In this document: positions 1 through 7,278 of the stretch, one piece after another
Position numbering within the stretch: position 1 is the first letter of the stretch
Layout of the letters: each line of letters begins with the position of its first letter
DNA from: Akkermansiaceae bacterium UBA1518
Lineage (GTDB): Bacteria; Verrucomicrobiota; Verrucomicrobiia; Verrucomicrobiales; Akkermansiaceae
DNA length: 11,845 bases
Direction of reading: 5' to 3'
NCBI GenBank assembly: GCA_002323895.1
Contig: DCQM01000104.1
Span: 1-11,845, forward strand
Made by a program: the position numbers and the translations under genes
Notes under the pieces: model-generated
The model's database searches: none
Seen by the model: the letters and a program-made list of their open reading frames with translations, nothing else
What the model was told of the DNA's origin: nothing

Positions 1-2823
1 CTCACCACCCGTCATCTCCCACTCCTCATTCGCAGCGGCTTCACGCCGCGACCTCAACTCTCCAGCCAACTTTTTTTTGATTGCCCAAACATCCTCACCA
101 AAGGCCATTACCTCATCTGTCTCATTCCGCACCCGTAGCTTCGGTCGCAAGTGTTGAGGCAATCGATTCGTCTCCAAGCCTTCTAACGAATCCCGCCCCA
201 CTTTCTCTCGTAAATATTGAAGTAAGGCCTCCTCCAAATGCCCCTGCGGCTCCCAATTCTCCCACGCCGAAATAAATCCTGATACCTTCTCTGCCACCGG
301 TTGGCACTCCCGACGCCAATCTTTTGGCAAGCTTCGGATTAACAACTCCACTCGATCTTCTAAAATTCCCGGCACCCCCCAGCTCGGCAGATATTCTGGA
401 AAAATCGCCAATTCGTCTATTCCCACCTCAAAAGTCAATCCATCATCATCCGCATCCAAATCACTGACGTAATTCACCCGCCAATTACGCCCTCCATGCT
501 CGATCACATCCGGAAAAAGTCGCAGCCGATCCTCGATCTCTTCCTCCCAAATGAGATCTGAAAAACGCACCATTAACTTTCCCGCGTCTCCCGGTTTCTC
601 GGTCAGTTTGTAAAACTGGTTTGTCGTATTCGTCGCTCCTGGGAGACGCTCGAAAAAAAAGTCATACGCAGCCACCTCATTCCACAAGTAGCCGACTCGC
701 CGCAATTTCCGTTCCGCTCCCAAAATAGTTTCCTTCACCCACGCCAGGTTCTGCGTCACCAAGTTGTTACCTCGCATCTTCCCATCCACCAGAGCCTCCC
801 GCACGAAAACCTCAAAAGCCACCTTGGGATTTACCCGCCCAAAGAAGACTCTCCGCCCTTCAACCACCGTGAGTCCCCCAAGTAAGACATCCTCCGTCCC
901 GTAAACCGCCCCTTGCTGCTCATTCCAATACGGCGAATGATATTTGCTCCGACACAAATGCGGCACCACCTCCTCGACCCACTTGGGGTCAATCTCCGCC
1001 ACCTTGCGGGCCCACAATCGCGAGGTCTCAACCAACTCAAAACCCAAAACCCAAAGCGCCCGCTTACTCTTGAAAAGCCCAGAGCCTGGGAAGACCGCAA
1101 ACTGCCGGTTTCCCACGCTATGATAAATGCGCTTTTCCTTATCCCACACTCCAATCTGTCGTGGAATTCCCGTCAAAATTGATTTATGCACCTCGGCATA
1201 AACATCAGCCGCCGTTTCAATTACCTTACCCTTTCCTCCCTCTTTCTGAAACGAACGACGTAATTCCGAATTGATCCCCAACCATTCCCTCACCCGGCGG
1301 TAGCTCAAGAAATGCTTCTCACACCACCTCCGCAATTGGTTGGACTTGAGCTTTCCTCTATCTCCCCTGAAATCCTGAATTCCTTTCCACAAATTTAAAA
1401 ACACCCCGAAGTCTGACCTTTGATCAAGAAACTCTTTCTGCCTTTCATCGGCTCGCTCTTCCTTGCCCTGCGGACGTTCCCTCACATCCATCGCCGAGAG
1501 TCCCGATACTATGATCAATACCTCCTCAAAGACTCCCCGGCGTTCGCTTTCCACCAACATCCGGCCCAATCGCGGGTCCAGAGGCAATCGAGATAAGGTC
1601 CTTCCCGTATCAGTGAGTCGCGCCTCCGATTTCTTCGCCACCGCACCTACTTCCTCAAGAGTATTCCAGCCTTCATTCACGGCGCGGGGCCCCGGTGGGT
1701 CAATAAAAGGAAACTCCCTAACATCTCCCAGTTTCAACGAAAGCATTCGTAGAATTACTCCGCTCAGAGCACTCCGCCGAATCTCGGGATCTGTGAACTC
1801 CGGTGCCATCTCAAGTGCTTCTTCATCATAAAGCTTCACACAAATTCCGTCGCGCACCCTGCCGCATCTCCCTCGCCTTTGCCGTGCACTCGCCTGCGAG
1901 ATCATTTCGATCTGCAAACTCTGCACCTGCCTCGAAGGGCTAAATCGACTCACTCTTGCCATTCCGCTATCCACCACCGAAACAATTCCCGGAATAGTCA
2001 GCGAAGTCTCGGCCACATTTGTCGCCAAAAAGACTCTCCGCTTTCCGCTAGGAGCAAAAACCCTCTCCTGATCCGCCAGAGAAAGCCGCGCAAAAACTGG
2101 TACTGCTTCGGTATTAAAAAGCCCCCGACCTTCGATCAAATCCGCACACTCACGGATTTCTCTTTCCCCTGGCAAAAATACCAAGACATCACCATCAGAA
2201 TCTAAATCAGTGACGTATTCTACCCCCCGTCCAACATGTTCGCGTAAACTCTCACCCTCGTATCCAGGTAAAAAAACGTCTTCTACCGGGAAAGTCCGTC
2301 CCTCCACCTGCACCACGGGACATTTCTCAAAAAACTCGGAGAACCTTCCTGCATCCAAAGTAGCCGATGAAATAATCACCCGTAAATCCTTCCGCCGTTT
2401 AACCAGTTGCTTCAGATAACCCAATAGAAAATCGATGTTCAAGGATCGCTCGTGGGCCTCATCAATAATAATAGTATCATATTGACGTAGTTCCCGATCC
2501 CCTTGCGTCTCCGCCAGCAAAATCCCGTCCGTCATGAATTTCACTTTTGTTTCTTTCGAGCAAACCTCTGTAAAACGGACCTGCCAACCCACTTCTTTTC
2601 CAATCTCCACCTTGCACTCATCTGCCACTCGCCGCGCCACCGAAGTCGCGGCTAATCGCCTCGGCTGCGTACACCCTATTCGTCCCTCTTGCCCCAACTC
2701 CCGCGCAAGCTCCAAAGCCATTTTGGGCAACTGGGTCGTCTTTCCAGACCCCGTTTCACCCACGACCACCAACACCTGCGAGGCCCTCATGTCCTCGAGG
2801 ATCTCCCCTCTCCGGCGCGACAC
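1..2823 (-). CDS. hrpA: ATP-dependent RNA helicase HrpA (DEAH box), C-terminal part beyond window
   Basis: This is a DExH-box RNA helicase of the HrpA/HrpB group, expected to unwind RNA in the cytoplasm at the cost of ATP. The frame is open with no stop from here to the left edge (941 codons seen). Counting from the GTG at 2823, motif I GETGSGKT lies at residues 22-29, DEAH at 121-124, SAT at 153-155, TNVAETSLTIPGI at 268-280 and the arginine-finger motif QRRGRCGR at 315-322. HA2-type helices follow, then an OB-fold-like region (about 546-620) and a long C-terminal part that fits the DUF3418 tail of HrpA rather than the shorter HrpB. E. coli HrpA is about 1300 residues, so perhaps 350 residues are missing. 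The start is uncertain: an in-frame TAA sits at 2860-2862, and the conserved lead-in (LNISYPDLPVSRRR) begins at a CTG at 2848-2850, upstream of the first standard start. It stands alone, divergent from the sigma-factor block. Confidence 0.9.
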   Translation of the reverse strand, partial: MSRRRGEILEDMRASQVLVVVGETGSGKTTQLPKMALELARELGQEGRIGCTQPRRLAATSVARRVADECKVEIGKEVGWQVRFTEVCSKETKVKFMTDGILLAETQGDRELRQYDTIIIDEAHERSLNIDFLLGYLKQLVKRRKDLRVIISSATLDAGRFSEFFEKCPVVQVEGRTFPVEDVFLPGYEGESLREHVGRGVEYVTDLDSDGDVLVFLPGEREIRECADLIEGRGLFNTEAVPVFARLSLADQERVFAPSGKRRVFLATNVAETSLTIPGIVSVVDSGMARVSRFSPSRQVQSLQIEMISQASARQRRGRCGRVRDGICVKLYDEEALEMAPEFTDPEIRRSALSGVILRMLSLKLGDVREFPFIDPPGPRAVNEGWNTLEEVGAVAKKSEARLTDTGRTLSRLPLDPRLGRMLVESERRGVFEEVLIIVSGLSAMDVRERPQGKEERADERQKEFLDQRSDFGVFLNLWKGIQDFRGDRGKLKSNQLRRWCEKHFLSYRRVREWLGINSELRRSFQKEGGKGKVIETAADVYAEVHKSILTGIPRQIGVWDKEKRIYHSVGNRQFAVFPGSGLFKSKRALWVLGFELVETSRLWARKVAEIDPKWVEEVVPHLCRSKYHSPYWNEQQGAVYGTEDVLLGGLTVVEGRRVFFGRVNPKVAFEVFVREALVDGKMRGNNLVTQNLAWVKETILGAERKLRRVGYLWNEVAAYDFFFERLPGATNTTNQFYKLTEKPGDAGKLMVRFSDLIWEEEIEDRLRLFPDVIEHGGRNWRVNYVSDLDADDDGLTFEVGIDELAIFPEYLPSWGVPGILEDRVELLIRSLPKDWRRECQPVAEKVSGFISAWENWEPQGHLEEALLQYLREKVGRDSLEGLETNRLPQHLRPKLRVRNETDEVMAFGEDVWAIKKKLAGELRSRREAAANEEWEMTGGE

Positions 2824-3226
2824 CGGCAGATCTGGATAGCTGATGTTCAGGTCGGTGGTTTAGCGGTGCTTCCTCAATCCCGCAAGTCCTTCCCAACAAC
2901 TGATTGGCAAGATTTAAGCATCCTCGGGTATCTCGCACTCAAAGATTCACTGATTCCAAAATTCCCACACGCTCTTTCTCCGAGAGCCTGAAGCTCTCCA
3001 CTACGACAATCTTCCAGTCGTCCTTGATTCCAACAACATCATCATGTTTATTGATTAGACAGAAAGTTATGATCTCAAAAGCCCTCCCACTTCAAAGAAG
3101 CTTTCGGTTTCTATTCGAAACCAGAGGAAAATAAGTGGTGCGCGCAAGACCTATCTAAATTTCTCAATAAAGCGCCGGTCTTTTCTTTGTCCGGTCACCC
3201 CTCCACATCAATCACTTCATTTTTTC
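2824..3226. other. gene-free divergent intergenic region between hrpA and the sigma-factor gene
   Basis: About 400 bp with no convincing coding sequence on either strand. The only open stretches are serine-rich or shadows of the helicase, without homology that I recognise. It must hold the promoters of both divergent genes. The only structure I can point to is a short perfect inverted repeat at 3106-3122 (annotated separately). No tRNA-like or riboswitch-like fold was recognised. No clear Shine-Dalgarno sequence precedes the sigma-factor ATG, where the bases are T-rich. Confidence 0.5.
3106..3122. repeat. 6-bp inverted repeat upstream of the sigma-factor gene
   Basis: GGTTTC at 3106-3111 and GAAACC at 3117-3122 form a perfect inverted repeat around the 5-nt spacer TATTC. 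No T-run follows, so it is not a rho-independent terminator. It could be an operator or part of a promoter for the sigma gene that starts about 105 bp downstream. This is a weak signal that could occur by chance. Confidence 0.25.
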
Positions 3227-3808
3227 ATGGATGAACCGATCACGGTATCTTCTGAGTTGCTCGCCCGGATCCGGACGGGCGACGAAAAAGCGTGGAGCGA
3301 ATTGGTTCACATTCTTAACCCGCTCGTCTCAAAAATTATTCGTAATCAAGTCCGCCGAAATACCGACCACGAGGACATTGCCCAAGAGGCCTTCACTAAA
3401 ATCTTCCTGAAACTCGATCAGTTCGCTGGGCACCAACCCTTTACCCATTGGGTTTCTCGGCTGACCATCAACACTTGCTATGATTGGCTCCGCCGAATTA
3501 AGAGCCGGCCTCTGATGAGCTACTCGGATCTAGGCGAAACGCAGGCTCAAATCGTTGAGAAAAACCTCAGCAGCCAAACCGTTGACGGCAAAGAAAGTCT
3601 CGCTTCCATGCGCGAGCTTCTTGACCAACTTATCGCCACTCTTAACCCGCGAGAACAAATCGTCATTCGCCTCCTCGACCTCGAGGAGAAGTGCGTGCAG
3701 GATGCCTGCAATCTAACTGGCTGGGGAGCCTCGAAGATTAAGGTCACTGCCATGAGAGCCCGACGAAAACTCCGCGAGCAGCTCAAAAAACTTGAACCAA
3801 ACCAGTGA
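3227..3808 (+). CDS. RNA polymerase sigma factor, ECF type (sigma-70 family)
   Basis: A 193-aa alternative sigma factor that should direct RNA polymerase to a small regulon. The sigma region 2 domain spans about residues 25-93, with the typical core-binding stretch around DHEDIAQEAFTKIFLKLDQF and the region 2.3/2.4 helix around THWVSRLTINTCYDWLRR. Region 4 spans about 128-187 (LNPREQIVIRLLDLEE, then the helix-turn-helix ending in RARRKLREQL). There is no region 1.1 or region 3, and the length is normal for an ECF factor. The ATG at 3227 gives a complete domain 2 with a short leader; upstream sequence is T-rich with no evident Shine-Dalgarno. The next gene starts 1 nt after its stop and encodes a single-pass membrane protein, the usual position for a cognate anti-sigma factor. 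The ECF subgroup and target promoters cannot be assigned by eye. Confidence 0.93.
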   Translation: MDEPITVSSELLARIRTGDEKAWSELVHILNPLVSKIIRNQVRRNTDHEDIAQEAFTKIFLKLDQFAGHQPFTHWVSRLTINTCYDWLRRIKSRPLMSYSDLGETQAQIVEKNLSSQTVDGKESLASMRELLDQLIATLNPREQIVIRLLDLEEKCVQDACNLTGWGASKIKVTAMRARRKLREQLKKLEPNQ

Positions 3809-3809
3809 T

Positions 3810-4085
3810 ATGAATGACAACAACGACCCTTGGAAACGACTTGTCGATGCGGCAAAAACCTCACCCGGTGAGGAGCAATCGGAACCCAACTTCAAAATCA
3901 GCGTCAAGGCCCTACGCGAAAGTGTTCAGTCGCTCTTCCTAGCCCTCACCTGGCGTAAGTGGTCCATCCTTGCCGCCATCCTTGCCGGTCTGATCTTCCT
4001 CATTTTATTCCTTCTCCGAGACGACTCCCCTCTACCCGAGCCAATCATCCCAACCGAACCCCCAACTGCTCCCGAGACCTTATGA
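3810..4085 (+). CDS. small single-pass membrane protein, candidate anti-sigma factor (CnrY-like architecture)
   Basis: A 91-aa protein with a charged N-terminal cytosolic segment (residues 1-50, containing DPWKRLVDAAKTSPGEE and a predicted amphipathic helix around 31-45). A strongly hydrophobic transmembrane helix follows at about 51-69 (WSILAAILAGLIFLILFLL), and then a 22-residue proline-rich periplasmic tail. Small proteins with this plan next to ECF sigma genes, such as CnrY of Cupriavidus, bind the sigma factor with the N-terminal segment and hold it at the membrane. Here the role is inferred from position and topology; I recognise no zinc-binding H-x3-C-x2-C anti-sigma motif. The ATG at 3810 lies 1 nt after the sigma stop codon and is preferred over an upstream TTG at 3792 that overlaps the sigma gene. 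Its TGA overlaps the next ATG (ATGA, 4082-4085), so the two are probably translationally coupled. Confidence 0.8.
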   Translation: MNDNNDPWKRLVDAAKTSPGEEQSEPNFKISVKALRESVQSLFLALTWRKWSILAAILAGLIFLILFLLRDDSPLPEPIIPTEPPTAPETL

Positions 4086-4492
4086 AACCAAAACTTCGCG
4101 ACTATCTAACTATCATCTTTGCGCTTCTCGTCATCTTCATTTGTGGATGCGGCGTAGGCTTCCTCATTGGAGAAAAAGAAGGGCGCCAAGAAACTGAGAC
4201 ACCCACTGCTATTGGCTCCGAACACGATAGTGATACTTGGGAAAAGCAAACCATGGAGAGCCTCGGAAGCCGCCTCGAGCTATCTGATCAACAGCGCGAA
4301 AAGATCTTGGGCGAAATTCAAGCGACCTCACTTGAAATTACTAGCAACAAAAAAACAGCGATTGAAGATTACTACCGCGTCATTTTGGCGCTTCATGACC
4401 GTCTCATTCCCCATCTTGAGCCCGATCAGCGGGAAAAAATCAAAAAAGATCGGAACAAGTTACAACGGACGATTAATCTTCGCTTTAAATAA
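4082..4492 (+). CDS. membrane-anchored Spy/CpxP/CnrX-like protein, candidate periplasmic sensor of the sigma circuit
   Basis: A 136-aa protein with an N-terminal membrane anchor at about residues 10-29 (LTIIFALLVIFICGCGVGFL) and a helical, highly charged periplasmic domain. Two copies of the L-[ST/EP]-x2-Q-R-x-K-I pattern typical of the Spy/CpxP/ZraP/CnrX 'heavy-metal sensor' fold are visible: LELSDQQREKI at 65-75 and LEPDQREKIKK at 112-122. His105 and His111 precede the second motif and could be metal ligands, but the CnrX ligand set is not clearly conserved. Taken with the two upstream genes, the order sigma, small membrane protein, Spy-like sensor matches the parts of cnrYXH in a different order. 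The gene overlaps its upstream neighbour by 4 nt (ATGA). Function as a sensor, rather than a periplasmic chaperone, is inference. Confidence 0.8.
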   Translation: MKPKLRDYLTIIFALLVIFICGCGVGFLIGEKEGRQETETPTAIGSEHDSDTWEKQTMESLGSRLELSDQQREKILGEIQATSLEITSNKKTAIEDYYRVILALHDRLIPHLEPDQREKIKKDRNKLQRTINLRFK

Positions 4493-4716
4493 CTTACACA
4501 TAGTATTTTGTGAAATCTTGAACGTCCTGAAATATTCTCCCTTTTTGAGTCTCGAGTGCACAACCTGCCCGTCCCGCTGAAAAAAATAGTTTTTTGTAAC
4601 CAAACCCGAAACCGCTTCGTCTCGCTATATAGACTAACTTTTAAACCTTCCCCCTTATTTAAGAGCTAGCGTCTCCGTCGTAACTAGCCTATGGTAACTG
4701 CCTAAAAATTAACACA
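4493..4716. other. intergenic region between the sigma trio and the 235-aa exported-protein gene
   Basis: This 224-bp gap holds no ORF that I can support. It includes an A7-TAG-T6 hairpin at 4580-4595 that is too AT-rich to be a confident terminator, and a TATATA at 4626-4631 without a well-spaced -35 partner. The 7-mer CGAAACC at 4607-4613 also occurs at 3116-3122 upstream of the sigma gene at nearly the same distance from the start codon. A promoter for the downstream gene probably lies here. Confidence 0.4.
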
Positions 4717-5424
4717 ATGTCGCGATCTTCTTTCATTTTAGCAGCCACTATTTTCATAGTAGCAGCTACAATGGTCTTCATGAGCTCATTCGACCGGGCT
4801 AACGGAAGATCTCAGCCAGTCTCCGCTGAGGATTCGATGGGCCCTTCCAATGTTTTACGCAGCAGCAAAGGTGAACCCGCCTCTCGCACTAGGATTACGT
4901 CATCGCGACATGGCAATAACACCCTTTCGATCGAAAAGTCAGCGACCACACACCTAAACGCTGAAGAATTAGCCAGAGTCGACCAAATTTTGTCGCAGAT
5001 ACAGCATGATTCCCAAGAGGAACTCAATCAATATTCGAGGAACTACGGGCTAACCAAGGAACAACAACGCAAAATCTTTCCTGTCCTCGTCGCCTATCAC
5101 GACCAAACTCATCCCTCTATCAAGGTGAATGGACAGACCATTGCCTTTGTAAATTCAGATTATGACCTAGAGCAGAATATTTCGTCATTTCTCGACTCAT
5201 CACAACGAGAAGCGTTCCTGGAAGATGCCGCTGATCATGAGGCATGGTGGGTAGAAGTTGTGGGGCAGCTTGAAAGCGACCTTGATACTGCCATTAGCAA
5301 TGGGGAAATGGTTCCTGCTGACGACCCTTCTGCGGGCCTTCGGGTAGCCTCGGAAAGCGCTGCGGGAGATGGTGGTTCCTCCAGCCACTCCGGCGGAAAT
5401 CTATTCGATTTACTTGCTCAATAA
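4717..5424 (+). CDS. exported or membrane-anchored protein of unknown function with two Spy-like motifs
   Basis: I do not recognise a named family for this 235-aa protein. It has an N-terminal hydrophobic segment (residues about 6-24, ILAATIFIVAATMVFMSSF) consistent with a signal peptide or anchor, then a low-complexity Ser/Arg linker to about residue 75. A helical core follows at about 80-195, and a Gly/Ser-rich tail (SAAGDGGSSSHSGGN) near the C terminus. The core shows two motifs like those of the 136-aa protein upstream: YGLTKEQQRKIFPVLVAYHD at 110-129 and FLDSSQREAFLEDAADHEAWW at 158-178. It is therefore probably a divergent Spy/CpxP-like periplasmic protein. It sits 224 bp after the sigma trio and 35 nt before the EF-hand gene, so it may be a regulon member or an accessory of the sigma circuit. 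The start at 4717 is the ATG that opens the hydrophobic leader. Confidence 0.75.
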   Translation: MSRSSFILAATIFIVAATMVFMSSFDRANGRSQPVSAEDSMGPSNVLRSSKGEPASRTRITSSRHGNNTLSIEKSATTHLNAEELARVDQILSQIQHDSQEELNQYSRNYGLTKEQQRKIFPVLVAYHDQTHPSIKVNGQTIAFVNSDYDLEQNISSFLDSSQREAFLEDAADHEAWWVEVVGQLESDLDTAISNGEMVPADDPSAGLRVASESAAGDGGSSSHSGGNLFDLLAQ

Positions 5425-5459
5425 TGTTCTCGGATAGAATTTGAGCCAATTTTAAGAAG

Positions 5460-6008
5460 ATGAATCTAACAATAATATTAATGACCAGCAGCCTCCTAAC
5501 AGGTGCTGTGATTGCGGATCATATCGCTAAATCATTTGGAGACGGGACTCTTCCGGAATTTTTAACGAAGTATGATGTAAACGAAGACGGCTCAATCGAC
5601 GAGGAAGAGCGTCAAGCGATCAAAGAAGAGCGTAAGGCAGCGCGGGCCAGGAAACGTGCTAGGATCGACGCTGATGGTGATGGAAAAATCTCATCGGCTG
5701 AGCGTGGGTTACTCCGCGAGAAAAGCATTGCAAAGCGCGCTGAAGAGCGCGAATTCCTTCGAGAATCACTTCGAAAAAGAATCATCGCTAAGCGCGCTGA
5801 AAAATTTACCGGGATCGCTGGTGATGACGGGCTTCTTTCTCTCAGAGAGATGGTGGATTTAAAGGCCTTTCAGAACATGTCCGAAGAGCGGCTAACTTCC
5901 CTTTTTGCGCGTCTAGATGCAGACAATAGTGGCGAGGTGACTCTTGAGGAGTTTAACATGCGCCTTCGTGACCATAGTTCGCCAGAAAAACCTGATCCCG
6001 GTAACTAA
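5460..6008 (+). CDS. exported EF-hand calcium-binding protein
   Basis: A 182-aa protein with a signal peptide (residues 1 to about 19, MNLTIILMTSSLLTGAVIA). Three canonical EF-hand loops are visible: DVNEDGSIDEEE (39-50), DADGDGKISSAE (70-81) and DADNSGEVTLEE (153-164). Each has acidic residues at positions 1, 3, 5 and 12 or their usual substitutes, and Gly at position 6. A fourth, degenerate loop at about 119-130 lacks the position-1 acid. Between loops 2 and 3 is a very basic/acidic helical stretch in which IAKRAE occurs twice (90-95 and 109-114). The protein should bind calcium outside the cytoplasm; no catalytic motif is seen. AAGAAG directly precedes the ATG, and the gap from the previous gene is only 35 nt, so the two genes are probably cotranscribed. 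A likely terminator lies downstream at 6138-6172. Confidence 0.85.
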   Translation: MNLTIILMTSSLLTGAVIADHIAKSFGDGTLPEFLTKYDVNEDGSIDEEERQAIKEERKAARARKRARIDADGDGKISSAERGLLREKSIAKRAEEREFLRESLRKRIIAKRAEKFTGIAGDDGLLSLREMVDLKAFQNMSEERLTSLFARLDADNSGEVTLEEFNMRLRDHSSPEKPDPGN

Positions 6009-6065
6009 CATTTCGACTTGGCTGGCGACGAAAAATGGCAGCACCGTATTCTGACGAAAATAATG

Positions 6066-6082
6066 GAGACCTTAAAAGTCTC
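6066..6082. repeat. imperfect palindrome downstream of the EF-hand gene
   Basis: GAGAC at 6066-6070 and GTCTC at 6078-6082 flank the spacer CTTAAAA, with additional A-T pairing inside. No T-run follows. It could be a weak RNA hairpin or an operator-like site, and could also be chance. Confidence 0.25.
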
Positions 6083-6137
6083 GCGCGCGCTTATTCGTAA
6101 AATTTTAAGCTCCGCAACCATCTGATAATTTCTGAAA

Positions 6138-6172
6138 TAACCTTAGGCGGCTTTACGAGGTTACCTTTTTTT
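6138..6172 (+). terminator. probable rho-independent terminator after the EF-hand gene
   Basis: TAACCT at 6138-6143 pairs with AGGTTA at 6158-6163 across a 14-nt loop, and CC followed by seven Ts (6166-6172) comes directly after. The stem is short (6 bp) and the loop large, so the fold is weak. The stem followed at once by a T-run, about 130 bp after the EF-hand stop codon and before the next gene, is nevertheless the expected terminator layout on the plus strand. Confidence 0.45.
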
Positions 6173-6257
6173 GTGTCATTTCAAACGACTTTTTGATAGC
6201 GTTCTAATCTTAAGGAATTTTTTACCACCCTCACCGCCTAGACACTCTACTCATCTC

Positions 6258-7229
6258 GTGAAAACGTTTCTCGCACTTCTTTTCCTAGTTCACACTATTC
6301 AAGGCGAGATCCTCTACGACACCGACTTCGACAATTTTCCCGCAGGCGCCAATAATTGGTCTGGGAACGATGGTTGGATTTCAAACGACACCACCTCAGG
6401 CGCTCAAGCTATCGATGAAAATGTTCTCCCTTCTCTTCTAAAAACTGCGACCCTTGGATTCGCACAACCCACCTCAAGATTTACTTTTATCGCGCTTGAC
6501 CTTGAGTATGACCACATCGCTAGTGGGAAACCAGTCGTAGAAGTCGATACCCTTATTGGCATTGAGGATTCCACTAACGATCAGCGGGACGATTTTTATT
6601 TTAGCATCTATAATGCAGACGGAGATCGTCTTGCCTCCATCCGTTTTGACAATGAAAACCCAGACACTCCTAACTCACAATTTGGAATCTGGCGCGTCAG
6701 TAATACTACCCAGTTTGACACTCTGTTTGATTTTACCCTAGGGGAACTTTTCAACCTTGTCGCCACTGTCGACCTTGAGGAAAATGTCTGGTCTGTATCT
6801 ATCGATGAAATCCCCATTTTCGAAAACGCCCAATTCTCGAACACGGATGCTCCTCTTGACTTCGGCTTCCTCGCCTTCGAGTGGGAACTTGCGTCTCTTG
6901 CCCCATATAATTATGGCGACAACTTTCTCCTTGTGGCCGATCTCAGTATCCAATCTGTCGACAAAGATTCCCAATCGACCGGCGGTATGAATAGAATCGA
7001 GGTAACACATCAATTCGACCCGGTGGGTGGCATCAACTTAAACTGGCAAACCGCTGTCGGTTGGACCGATCAAGTCGAGTATTCGAACGACCTCGTCACC
7101 TGGTTCGCCGACCTCCCTGGGTCGACCTTTGAAAACTTGGCATCTCCCACTGGCATTACTTTCTCCCGCCCTAAGGATCCGGCCGAAGCCTACTGCTTTT
7201 ACCGAGTAAGACGGACAAAAACTCCATAG
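6258..7229 (+). CDS. secreted beta-rich protein with a verrucomicrobial C-terminal module, function unknown
   Basis: A 323-aa protein. The chosen start is the GTG at 6258, which opens a good signal peptide (MKTFLALLFLVHTIQG, cleavage near residue 16). An in-frame TTG at 6171 would add 29 residues that spoil the leader and overlaps the likely terminator. The mature N-terminal two thirds starts EILYDTDFDNFPAG and is rich in Asp, Asn and aromatic residues with alternating beta-strand character. This is the look of a LamG/concanavalin-like jelly roll, an impression from pattern and not a proven fold. The last 70 or so residues carry LNWQTAVGWTDQVEYSNDLV, then W and a closing CFYRVRR. This resembles the C-terminal module (W..x..Y.V.YS.DL..W...FYRV) frequent in exported Verrucomicrobiota proteins. 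The gene is monocistronic and convergent with the kinase gene. Its substrate or role is unknown. Confidence 0.75.
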   Translation: MKTFLALLFLVHTIQGEILYDTDFDNFPAGANNWSGNDGWISNDTTSGAQAIDENVLPSLLKTATLGFAQPTSRFTFIALDLEYDHIASGKPVVEVDTLIGIEDSTNDQRDDFYFSIYNADGDRLASIRFDNENPDTPNSQFGIWRVSNTTQFDTLFDFTLGELFNLVATVDLEENVWSVSIDEIPIFENAQFSNTDAPLDFGFLAFEWELASLAPYNYGDNFLLVADLSIQSVDKDSQSTGGMNRIEVTHQFDPVGGINLNWQTAVGWTDQVEYSNDLVTWFADLPGSTFENLASPTGITFSRPKDPAEAYCFYRVRRTKTP

Positions 7230-7260
7230 GTCAAATCCGCTACCAATTCTCTAAACCGAC

Positions 7261-7278
7261 TTGGGTAAACAAACCCAA
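7261..7278. repeat. inverted repeat in the convergent gap, possible weak transcription end
   Basis: TTGGGT at 7261-7266 and ACCCAA at 7273-7278 form a perfect 6-bp stem with a 6-nt loop, 31 bp after the stop codon of the secreted-protein gene and between two convergent genes. There is no T-run on either side, so a rho-independent terminator is not supported. A second small hairpin (ACTCT/AGAGT, 7341-7355) lies nearer the kinase stop codon. Confidence 0.3.

Noticed and set aside
2756..2938. Minus-strand 60-codon frame overlapping the helicase start, considered as a frameshifted HrpA N-terminus
   Set aside because: Its residues upstream of the helicase do not resemble HrpA and the overlapping part is the helicase read in another frame.
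2904..3134. Plus-strand open frame of 76 codons (TTG start) in the hrpA-sigma gap
   Set aside because: Serine-rich, no domain or good start signal, and it begins with a non-ATG codon; it looks like a chance open frame in noncoding DNA.
3792..3809. Upstream TTG extension of the 91-aa membrane protein
   Set aside because: It would overlap the end of the sigma gene; the ATG at 3810, 1 nt after the sigma stop, gives the natural start.
4580..4595. A7-TAG-T6 hairpin as a terminator of the sigma trio
   Set aside because: The stem is only A-T pairs with a 3-nt loop, so it is too weak to call a terminator.
6171..6257. TTG-initiated 29-residue extension of the secreted protein
   Set aside because: It overlaps the T-run of the likely terminator and hides the clear signal peptide that begins at GTG 6258.
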